Origin: Lepus europaeus
Taxonomy: Eukaryota; Chordata; Mammalia; Lagomorpha; Leporidae
Assembly: GCF_033115175.1 (NCBI RefSeq)
Contig: NC_084845.1
Location: 746,501-810,500 of the forward strand
Length of the DNA stretch: 64,000 nt
Reading direction: 5' to 3'
How positions within the stretch are numbered: the stretch's first letter is position 1; the number at the start of each line of letters is the position of its first letter. The notes beneath the pieces were generated by a model that did no database searches, had not been told where the DNA came from, and saw only the letters and a program-made list of their open reading frames with translations. The position numbers and the translations under genes were made by a program. This document shows, one piece after another, positions 11,813 to 20,838 of this stretch.

Positions 11813-12323
11813 AGTGTCTTTTTATCCTACAGTCACATTCCGGGCTTCTTAAAAAAATACCTCACAAATTCATTACAATTTCCTGGAATTTCATCAGCTG
11901 GAAGGAATGCCAATGCCAGTTGGTTAATTTTAATCTGAAGTTTTCATAGTTGCCATATCACATGCCCTGTTCCCACCCCAGAATTTGGCTTTCTACCCCT
12001 CTGACAGAGCATTTTCCCCACGGGAATTGCAGTTTTCTTGGGTCTTGTGCTTTAGAATGTCAAAATTCAGGATTTTAATCTTTCAGGATTGTGATATCCA
12101 GATAAGGCCACATTCTACAGACTGGGATTGAGACAAATCTGTGAATTTTAAGAATAGCAATGAGTTATCTCATACAGGTAGAGATAAACAAAGACCCAGA
12201 AAGGGCATTTCAGAATGGTAAACAAAATCAAATTTAATCTGGCCATATTTCTTCCTAGAAATACCTATAATTATGAAGACAAGAATATTTGAAAGGAAGT
12301 TGAGGTAAAAAGGCTAGAGGCAG
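11813..12323. other. Block-1 unique sequence
   Basis: No gene is seen. The block-2 counterpart holds about 100 extra bp (36,944-37,047) that are missing here between gatatccag and ataaggcc. Confidence 0.6.
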
Positions 12324-12672
12324 GGGCCAGCACTGTGGTGCAGCAGGCAAGGCTACCGCCTGCAGTGCTGGCATCCCAAATGGGTGCCGGATTGAGTCGC
12401 AACTGCTCCACTTCTGATACAGCTCTCTGCTATGGCCTGGGAAAGCAGTAGAAGATGGTCCAAGTCCTTGGATCCCTGCAGTCGCATGGGAGACCCAGAA
12501 GAAGCTCCTGGCCCCTGGCTTTGGGTCAGCACAGCTCTGGCCTTTGCAGCCATCTGGAGAGTGAACCCGCAGATGGAGGACCTCTCTCTCTGTCTCTCTT
12601 TCTCTTTCTGTCTCTCCTTCTCTCTCTGTAACTCTGCATTTCAAATAAATCAATAAATCTAAAAAAAAAAAA
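12324..12672 (+). repeat. CSINE (block 1)
   Basis: Full C-repeat from ggggccagcactgtggtgca to aaataaatcaataaatc and an A-run. Confidence 0.92.
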
Positions 12673-12749
12673 ACCCTAGAGGAAGATCATTCCCAGATCA
12701 CCCTCCTTTTACATCTAGATAAGTTTGTGACAGAAAAATATGCTAACTT

Positions 12750-13075
12750 GGGGCCAGCACTGTGGTGCAGTGGGTTCACACCCTGGCCTGAAGTGCCAGC
12801 ATCCCTTATGGGTGCCAGTTCTAGTCCCGGCTGCTCCTGTTCCAATCCAGCTCTCTGCTATGGCCTGGGAAAGCAGTAGAAGATGGCCCATGTCCTTGGG
12901 CCCCTGCACCCACCTGGGAGACCCAGAAGAATCTCCTGGCTCCTGTCTTCAGATCGGTGTAGCTCCGGCCAGAGCGGCCATCTGAGGAGTGAACCATGAG
13001 ATGGAAGACCTCTCTCTCTCTGCATCTCCTCACTCTTTGTAACTCTGACTTTCAAATAAATAAATATTAAAAAAA
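12750..13075 (+). repeat. CSINE (block 1)
   Basis: Full C-repeat from ggggccagcactgtggtgca to tttcaaataaataaatatt. Confidence 0.92.
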
Positions 13076-13084
13076 AGAAAAATA

Positions 13085-13399
13085 TGGCTGGTGCCATGGC
13101 TTAACAGGCTAATCCTGTGCCTTGCGGCACCGGCACACCAGGTTCTAGTCCCGCTTGGGGCGCTGGATTCTATCCCGGTTGCCCCTCTTCCAGGCCAGCT
13201 CTCTGCTGTGGCCCGGGAAGGCAGTGGAGGATGGCCCAAGTCCTTGGGCCCTGCACCCGCATGGGAGACCAGGAGAAGCACCTGGCTCCTGGCTTCGGAT
13301 CAGTGTCATGCGCCAGCTGCAGTGGCCATTGGAGGGTGAACCAATGGAAAAGGAAGACCTTTCTCTCTGTGTCTCTCTCACTGTCCACTCTGCCTGTCA

Positions 13400-13412
<13 letters not shown>
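13085..13412 (+). repeat. CSINE, subfamily with poly-A tail (block 1)
   Basis: C-repeat of the subtype ending ctgcctgtcaaaaaaaaa rather than in AAATAAAT units. The A-run continues into an A/G tract. Confidence 0.9.
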
Positions 13413-13431
<19 letters not shown>

Positions 13432-13449
13432 AAGAAAAAGGAAAATGTG

Positions 13450-15876
13450 CTACATTAAGGACAGAGATCCTACATAATTTTTTAAAAAAATTAATTAATT
13501 TTCTATGCCATTTCCAATTTAACACCAGGTTTTTTTTTTCATTTTCAATTATCTTTATATACAGAAGATCGATTCAGTATATAATTTAAAGACCTCATCA
13601 GTTTGTACCCACACAGAGACACAAAGTGCAAAAATACTGTTTCAGTACTAGTTATAGCATCACTGCACATTAGATTAACACATTAAGGACAGATCCCACA
13701 TGGGATGTAAGTACACAGTGTCTTCTGTTGCTGACTTAACAATTTGACACTCCTGTTCATGGAATCTCCCTAGGCTCTAGTCATGAGTTGCCAGGGCTAT
13801 GGAAGCCTTTAGAGTTCGCTGACTTTGATCTTATTCCAATAGGGTCATAGTCAAAGTGGAAGTTCTCTCCTCCCTTCAGAGAAAGGTACTTCCTTCTTTG
13901 ATGGCCCCGTTCTTTCCACTGGGATCTCACTCACAGAGATCTTTCATTTAGGTCTTCTTTTTTTTTTCTTTTCCATGGTATCTTGGCTTTTCATGCCTAC
14001 AATACTCTCATGGGCTCTTCATCCAGATCCCAATGCCTTAAGGGCTGATTCTGAGGCCAGAGTGTTGCTTAGGACATCTGCCATTCTATGAGTCTGCTGT
14101 GTATCCCATTTACCATGTTGGATCTTTCTCCCTTTTTGATTTTATCAGTTAGTATTAGCAGACACTAGTCTTATTTGTGTGATCCCTTTGACTCTTAGAC
14201 CTATCAGAGCCATCAATTGTGAACTGAAATTGATCACTTGGACTAGTGAGATGGCATTGGTACATGCCACCTTGATGGGATTGTATTGGAATCCCTTGGC
14301 ACATTTCTAACTCCACCATTTGGGGCAAGTCCGATTGAGCATGTCCCAAATTGTACATCTCCTCCCTCTCTTTTTCCACTCTTAAATTTAACAGGGATCA
14401 CTTTTCAGTTAAAATTTAAACACCTAAGAATAATTGTGTGTTAATTACAGAGTTCAACCACTAGTACTAGAACAACAACAACAACAACTAATACTAAAAA
14501 GGATAAAGTATTACATTGTACATCTAGAGTTAGGACAAGAGCTGATCAGGTAAATGCTTCTTACAGTCTCCATTTCACTTCAAGAGGTTTCCCCTTTGGT
14601 GCTCAGTTAGTTGTCACCAATCAGGGAAAACAAATGATATTTGTCTCTTTGGGACTGGCTTAATTCACTCAGCATGATGTTTTCCAGATTCCTCCATCCT
14701 GTTGCAAATGGCTGGGTTTTGTTGTTTCTTACTGCTGTATAGTATTCTGTACAGTACATGTCCCATAATTTCTTTATCCAGTGTACTGTTGATGGGCATT
14801 TGGGTTGGTTCCAGGTCTTAGCTATTGTGAATTGAGCTGCAATAAACATTAATGTGCAGATGGCTTTTTTGTTTGCCAATTTAATTTCCTTTGGGTAAAC
14901 TCCAAGGAGTGGGATGGCTGGGTTGTATGGTAGGGTTATGTTCAGGTTTCTGAGGAATCTCCAGACTGACTTCCATAGTGGCTTAACCAGTTTGCATTCC
15001 CACCAACAGTGGGTTAGTGTCCCTTTTTCCCCACATCCTCTCCAGCATCTATTGTTGGTGGATAGCTGAATGTGAGCCATTCTAACCGGGGTGAGGTGAA
15101 ACCTCATTGTGGTTTTGATTTGCATTTCTCTGATTGCTAGTGATCTTGAACATTTTTTCATGTGTCTGTTGGCCATTTGGATTTCTTCTATGGAAAAATG
15201 TTTATTGAGGTCCTTGGCCCATCTCTTAAGTGGATTGTTTGTTTTGTTGTTGTGGATTTTCTTGATTTCTTTGTAGATTCTGGTTATCAACCCTTTATCT
15301 GTAGTATAGTTTGCAAATATTTTTTCCCATTCTGTCGGCTGCATCTTCACTTTCCTGTTTCTGTTCTTTAGGCACAGGTGAGTGGAATTGAGGGTAGTTG
15401 AAATCTGGCCTCTGTGAGTATTCGTTTGATCTACCCCTGGGACCACACAAAGAGTTTATGCAGCCCTCAATGTGTTCTCAAGTTTCACCAAAGTTCCAAA
15501 GTTACTGAGTTTGTGTACTCCTTGGTGGTGCTTTACATATGTAAAATGGCGCCTGCTCTTTGTTTTGCTTGGTGAGTGAAGAGAGAGGCCTCTGCATTTC
15601 CCCCCCAATGTCTCGGGTTTCTGAGGTTTTTGTCTTCCCTCCCGTTGGTTCCCGCGCTGGCGAGATTCTGCAGCTCGGCTCCCGCAGTTGAGTTTCCATG
15701 CGGTGGTCTCCTGTAGGTCCTCTGTGTCACATCCACTAGATCCGGAGGCGTGTACTCTGCAGTTTTTTTCTTGAGTCTTTTCCTGAGGCTGCAGTAATTC
15801 CACTTTTATGAAACTTTATTTTCCCAAACTATCGGCGCACGTCCTCACTATCCGCCATCTTGGCTCCGCCCCCCGA
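13450..15876 (-). mobile_element. Internally deleted L1, present only in block 1
   Basis: Read on the minus strand, this has a G-rich L1 5' end at about 15,873 (gcggagccaagatggcggat) and some 450 bp of 5'UTR. It then jumps straight to the last part of ORF2 (14,607-15,386) and a 1.1 kb 3'UTR ending at a T-run (13,531-13,540). ORF1 and most of ORF2 are missing. A short L1-like piece (13,450-13,475) lies beyond the tail. Block 2 has about 200 bp of other sequence at 38,389-38,588 in its place, so target DNA was lost. The 5'UTR differs from that of the ORF2-less L1s, so this is another subfamily. Confidence 0.88.
14607..15386 (-). pseudogene. L1 ORF2 C-terminal remnant
   Basis: An open frame on the minus strand codes for the C-terminal end of L1 ORF2p. 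Landmarks are [34 protein letters not shown], the cysteine motif [19 protein letters not shown] and [14 protein letters not shown], ending FSLIGDN. The endonuclease domain and the reverse-transcriptase catalytic core lie upstream in a whole ORF2 and are absent. The frame stays open upstream into 5'UTR sequence (to 15,446), but that is a product of the deletion junction. It cannot act as a transposition enzyme. Confidence 0.9.
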
Positions 15877-15881
15877 GGGTG

Positions 15882-16212
15882 GACACTTCTAATACAGTGG
15901 TTAAGAAGTCAGTTGGAATAGGTACCTGCATCCCCTGTCAAGGTGCCTGTATTCAAGTCCCATCTCAGCTCCCAATTCTGGCTTCCTGCTATTGTGCATC
16001 TTGGGAGACAGCAGTTGATTGCTCAAGAACTTGGGTCCCTGCCACCCACCTGGGAGACAGATTGGGTTCTGGACTCCTGGCTTCTGCCTGGACCATCCCT
16101 GCCTGTAATAGGTTATTTGGGGAGTGAACCAGAAGATGAAAGTGCTCTCTATTTCTATTGCACTGTGTCTCCTCTGTCTCTCTGCTTTCCAAATAAATGA
16201 TAAAAATGTTTT
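15882..16212 (+). repeat. Older CSINE variant (block 1)
   Basis: Starts gggtggacacttctaataca and ends ccaaataaatgataaaa. The counterpart is 38,590-38,925. Confidence 0.75.
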
Positions 16213-17030
16213 TTAAATGGATGAAATTCCCTGTAGAGAAGAATGAATGCAGAGCAATGCGGTAGGAGGAACCAGGCCATTATTCCTAGTGAGAGGAATC
16301 AGGAGCCACCTCATCAGTGCAGCTCTAGGCTACTCCTAGCAGCCAGCAACTAACCAGGGTGTCAAGGAGAGGCCAGGAGCTCAGCAGGCAGCAGCAACAA
16401 GGGGATCATCTAAGCCCTGGAGCCTTCATTCCTGAGGGGCCCAGGCTGCCATCATGTCCTTGACCCCTTTGTTTCTGGGAAAGGTGTATGTAAGGGTGTG
16501 AGGTGTGGGGAGAGGATCATGGAAGAGAGTGGGTGACAGCTCAGACCGGGAGCTTCTCATCATTTGATCTCCACCCTCTCCCTCAGCCATCCCGTTAAGG
16601 CAATCAAACTCAGGGGCTTGTTCAACATAAAATGGTCACTTATCTCTCTTTCCCACTGAAATGACCCTAGTCTCAGCCCCCAACATCTCTTTCCTGGGTT
16701 AGGAAAACTTCTAGGTTCCTGGAGCCCCCTCTGTCTCACTAGCCCTGGATTGGCACAGAAGGAGAGATCATCAAGAAGCCGTGTTCTCTACGTTTGCAAT
16801 CTATAAATCTCTGAAAACTAAAAACTTTACCAAGTTTTAATAACAGTCACTTATGACAAAACTTGACTAGAACGTATGTCAGACTAATGCAAGTCTTTAT
16901 ATCTGCTCTTAATATGAATGCCATTACATTTCACTGCAGAAATATTGATGCTTGTTGTGGTCCATTGCCCCAGGCTAGGATTAAAGACCCAGAGCTGTGG
17001 CTGAAGCTTTGGTTGAAAGTTTCATCGGAT
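16213..17030. other. Unique sequence upstream of ZSCAN4 copy 1
   Basis: GC-moderate, non-repetitive sequence kept in block 2 (38,926-39,758). No ORF is credible. It is a likely place for ZSCAN4 upstream control sequence, but no specific motif was identified. Confidence 0.4.
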
Positions 17031-17032
17031 CA

Positions 17033-17179
17033 TGTATTTAAATCACTGAGTTCATAAAAGGCAGGAACCTTGGGAAGCCACTCCCCTTCACAGCAGACCA
17101 GTGCAGAAGGCAGCTGGTCTCCTCAGCAGCTCCACATTCTGTCCAGTGTTATCCAGCTTGAAGTTCGACCAAGAAAGAG
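17033..17179 (+). promoter_or_regulatory. ZSCAN4: Candidate ZSCAN4 promoter and non-coding exon 1 (copy 1)
   Basis: Two TATA-like words are present: TATTTAAA at 17,035-17,042 and CATAAAAG at 17,053-17,060. About 120 bp further is a strong splice donor, aagaaagag then gtaagc, with GT at 17,180-17,181. The first coding exon has its own acceptor at 20,747-20,748, so a non-coding exon must exist upstream and this is the best candidate seen. Exon 1 would run from roughly 17,085 to 17,179, with an intron of about 3.6 kb. Block 2 preserves both motifs and the donor. The assignment is inferred from sequence only. Confidence 0.42.
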
Positions 17180-17380
17180 GTAAGCTTCCAGAATGGAAGA
17201 GTGATTTAACTTGTGTTCTGGTGTGTATGCATGTCTATGTAGGCCGTTATTGGGGGAAAGAAGCCTATATACAAAAATATGGGAGTCTCCCAGAAAAGGG
17301 GTATGGTCTTTCATGATAATTACTCATACCTAAGGGATTGATGCTGTGGGCTCTGTGGTTCTGGCCTGAATTTATTTTTT

Positions 17381-17615
17381 TAAAGTTTATTTATTTATTT
17401 ATTTGAAAGGCAGAGAGAGAGAGAGAGGAAATCTTTCACCTACTGGTTCACTCCCAATGGCCGTAAAATGGCTGCCCTAGTCTGGAAAGAAGCCAGGAGC
17501 CTAGAATTCCATCCATGTCGCCACAGGGGTGGCAGGAGCCCAAGCGCCTGGGTCATCTTCCGTTGCCTTGCAGGCTCATTAGCAGGGAGCTGGGTCCAAT
17601 GTGGAGTAGCAGGGC
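17381..17615 (-). repeat. CSINE, partial (block 1)
   Basis: Reverse C-repeat with (TTTA)n tail and GA tract. Its head side is interrupted by the next SINE. Confidence 0.8.
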
Positions 17616-17932
17616 CAACACCGAGGCTTACTAGGTGAATCCTCCACCTGCGGCACCAGCATCAGATATGGACACCGGGTTCTAGTCCCAGCTGCTCCTC
17701 TTCCAGTCCAGCTCTGTGTTGTGGCCTGGGAAGGCAGTGGAGGATGGCCCAAGTGCTTGGGCACCTGCATTCGTGTGGGAGACCAGGAGGAAGCACCTGT
17801 CTCCTGGCTTGGGATCGGCACAGCACTGGCCTTGGCAGCCATTTGGGGGGTGAACCAAAGGAAGGAAGACCTTTTTCTCTGTCTCTCTCTCACTGTCTAA
17901 CTCTATATGCCAAATAAATTAAAAAAAAAAAA
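17616..17932 (+). repeat. CSINE inserted beside a reverse CSINE (block 1)
   Basis: Forward C-repeat from gccaacaccgaggcttacta to ccaaataaattaaaaaaaa. Confidence 0.85.
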
Positions 17933-18652
17933 GAAGTGGAGTAGCTTAACTTGAACTTGTATTCCAGTAAAGGATGTCATCATTTTGGCAGCAGCATAAA
18001 CTGCTGTATCACAATGCCAGTCCTGGTCCTGGCATTGATTGAAAGAGACTTCTCCTGGGAAAGCCTCTTGGTGTGGCTGTGTTGTCTTGTTAATTTTATG
18101 TTCCCAGCAGTTTATTTCCATTGCATTTTATGTAAGTGTTGGTCCACAGCAGATTGGAATGGGGTAGGGATGAAATTTAAAATGTGCCAACTACAGTTTT
18201 CCTTTATCCATGAGTGATCTATACCGAGACCCTCAGTAGATGCCTGTAACCTCAGTCAGTACTGAATCCTGTATGCAGTGTGCTTCATTTTTACCATACA
18301 TCTTAGTTTAGTATTTTTTTCCTTACGTTGAGAACTTTCACCTTTTTGCTCAAAGGAAGCACTTTGCGACTGCTTTTTGGAATAGCTGAATTTCTATCAT
18401 TACTATTATTGTAACTTGGGAAATTATTAAATAAAATAAGGGTTACTTGGATACAAGCACTGTGATTCCATGATGGTAGAGATGATTAACCAAGATGGTA
18501 TTAAGTAATTAATGTGAGTAGTGTATACAGAGGGGACACATTGTACAAAATTATTTCTGGGAAGGAGAGAGTAGGACAGCCCAAGATTTCATCACACTCC
18601 TCAGAAGGGCACAAGATTTAAAACTCAAATGGCTCATATCTGGAATTTTCTT
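17933..18652. other. Block-1 intronic sequence
   Basis: AT-rich DNA inside the inferred ZSCAN4 intron 1. Nothing recognised. Confidence 0.5.
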
Positions 18653-18985
18653 TGTAAAGATTTGTTTATTTATTTGAAAGTCAGAGTTACACAGAGAGGA
18701 GAGGCAGAGAGAGAGATACAGAGAGAGGGAGGCTTCCATCCAAAGTTTACTCCCCAGTTGGCCGAAACAGCTGGAGATCTGCTGATCTGAAGCCAGGAGT
18801 CAGGAGCTTCTTCCAGGTCTCCCACAGGGATACAGAGGCCCAAGGACTTGGGCCATCCCCCATTGCCCTCCCAGGCCACAGCAGAGAGCTGGATCAGAAG
18901 TTGAGTTTCCGGGACTTGAACCTGTGCCCATATGGGGTGCCAGTACTGCAGGCAGCAGCCTTACCCACTAAGCCATAGTGTTGCC
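18653..18985 (-). repeat. CSINE (block 1)
   Basis: Full reverse C-repeat from tttgtttatttatttgaaag to the head near aagccatagtgttgcc. Confidence 0.9.
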
Positions 18986-19004
18986 ACCCCCCATGAGTTT
19001 TTTA

Positions 19005-19115
19005 CAAATTTATTTGAAAGGCTTAGTTAGAGAGAGACAGAGCTTCCAGCCACTAATTCACTCTCCAAAAGGTCAAAACAACCTGGGTGGGGCTGGGTGG
19101 GCCAGGGCCTGGAAA
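19005..19115 (-). repeat. CSINE tail-end fragment (block 1)
   Basis: Short reverse fragment: atttatttgaaaggcttagt, then ccactaattcactctcc. Confidence 0.55.
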
Positions 19116-19261
19116 AGAGGTGGAGCAGGTAAATAAGATTGGAATGTCAAGTCTATTCAAAACTGACAAGATTACCGTGAGCAGAAAACAACAATTAGCA
19201 AAACAATTAGGTCTTTGTGTGCCCATACATCATTCCCACCACACCCTTTGTTTAAAGATTT

Positions 19262-19640
19262 CTTCATTCTTTATTTATTGATCACACTGATAGGTCTAAG
19301 AGTCAAAGGGATCACACAAACAAGACTAGTGTCTGCTAATACTAACTGATAGAATCAAAAAGGGAGAGAACGATCCAACATGGGAAGCAGGATACACAGC
19401 AGACTCATAGAATGGCAGATGTCCTAAATAGCACTCTGGCCTCAGAATCAGCCCTTAAGGCATTTGGATCTGGCTGAAGAGCCCATGAGAGTATTTTAGG
19501 CATGGAAAGCCAAGACACTCTGGAAAAAAAAAAGAAGACCTAAATGAAAAATCTCAGCGAGTGAGATCCCTTTGGAAAGAATAGGGCCATCAAAGAAGGA
19601 GGTATCTTTCTCTGAAGGGAGGAGAGAACTTCCACTTTTT
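19262..19640 (+). repeat. L1 3'UTR fragment, sense (block 1)
   Basis: Reverse complement of the 3'UTR seen at 13,860-14,240 (gataggtctaagagtcaaag, aggagagaacttccactt). The counterpart is 42,005-42,368. Confidence 0.85.
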
Positions 19641-19654
19641 AAAAATTTTTTTTT

Positions 19655-19986
19655 ATTTTTATTTTTTCAATTTTTGACAGGCAGAGTGGACAGTAGAGGG
19701 AGACAGAGAAAGGTCTTTTTTTTACCATTGGTTCACCCTCCAATGGTAGCCGCGGTAGGCTCGCTGTGGCCGGCGTACCGCACTGATCCGATGGCAGGAG
19801 CCTGGTACTTATCCTGGTCTCCCATGGGGTGCAGGGCCCAAGCACTTGGGCCATCCTCCACTGCCCTTCTGGGCCACAGCAGAGAGCTGGACTGGAAGAG
19901 GAGCAACAGGGACTAGAACCCAGTGCCTATATGGGATGCCAATGCCACAGGTGGAGGAGTAACCTAGTGAGCCACAGTGCCGGCCC
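19655..19986 (-). repeat. CSINE (block 1)
   Basis: Reverse C-repeat of the poly-A-tail subtype (tttttgacaggcagagtgga) with its head at gccacagtgccggcccc. Confidence 0.92.
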
Positions 19987-20539
19987 CTTGATTTATTCTT
20001 AAATATTGATGTTTAATGCTAATGTAAGTGGAAAAGCCTTTTAAAAATATTTTTCAGATGCTTATGATAACAATAATACAAAACTCAGTTTATTTATTGG
20101 CCTGTATTTGGGTACTTTGCTACATTCACTTAGGTTACTAAATGATGGACATTTTTGTGTGAACAAAATCAGGACTTCCATAAATAATCCCATAATATGT
20201 GATATTTTCCTTCCTTGTTTCACTGGTTAAGGGACAGTCCAGAAACTTTTAACATTTTTGTTGTACTTGTTTTGTAGAAACTTTTTCACATCAAGGTGGT
20301 TTCTTTATATTTCTAGTTCATTAAATGCCTTTTTCAGGAATGAGTGCTCATATTCACTTAATTTAATATATATACCGAGATGTAACATTGTTATATTCTC
20401 TCAGTGTAATTAATTGATCTTTGAACTTTAACCCAATAATCTTCAATTTTGAAAATGAACACCACTTGTTTACAATGTATTGTTTTCTTTAAATTTGATT
20501 TGCAAGTATTATGCTTTGGATTATTTGAATGCACTTGTA
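19987..20539. other. Block-1 intronic sequence before ZSCAN4 exon 2
   Basis: AT-rich sequence, conserved in block 2, with no feature recognised. Confidence 0.5.
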
Positions 20540-20748
20540 AAGTTTTGTCTTCAGCGAAGTCCTTAATTCATTAGCCAAAATGGGTAATATTCCCTCTTTT
20601 TCTGTGTTCTGGGGGACTGTATAATTTCTTTAGTATCTGGTAGAATTCATCCATGAAGCCATCTGAGTCTGACACTTTGACTGACTTGTTTATCTTTAAC
20701 TGTCTCAGTGGTGCAACTAATTGCATATATCTCTTCTATTTATTGCAG
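20540..20748 (-). repeat. Ancient L1 ORF2 fragment antisense to ZSCAN4
   Basis: Read on the minus strand it gives a decayed ORF2 reverse-transcriptase-region peptide (DGFMDEFYQILKK; compare the L1 motif DGFTAEFYQTFKEE). It ends next to the acceptor of ZSCAN4 coding exon 2 (AG at 20,747-20,748). Confidence 0.65.
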
Positions 20749-20838
20749 TGTTTAGACATCCACCAACTGTTGAAACATTTTCAGAGACACAAGAAGGGCT
20801 GAATAGTTAAGTCGGAGTCTGAGAACTCTTCACTAAAA

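Noticed and set aside
14607-15446. A 279-codon gene on the minus strand
   Set aside because: The residues are the C-terminal end of L1 ORF2 with read-through into 5'UTR; it is part of a broken L1.
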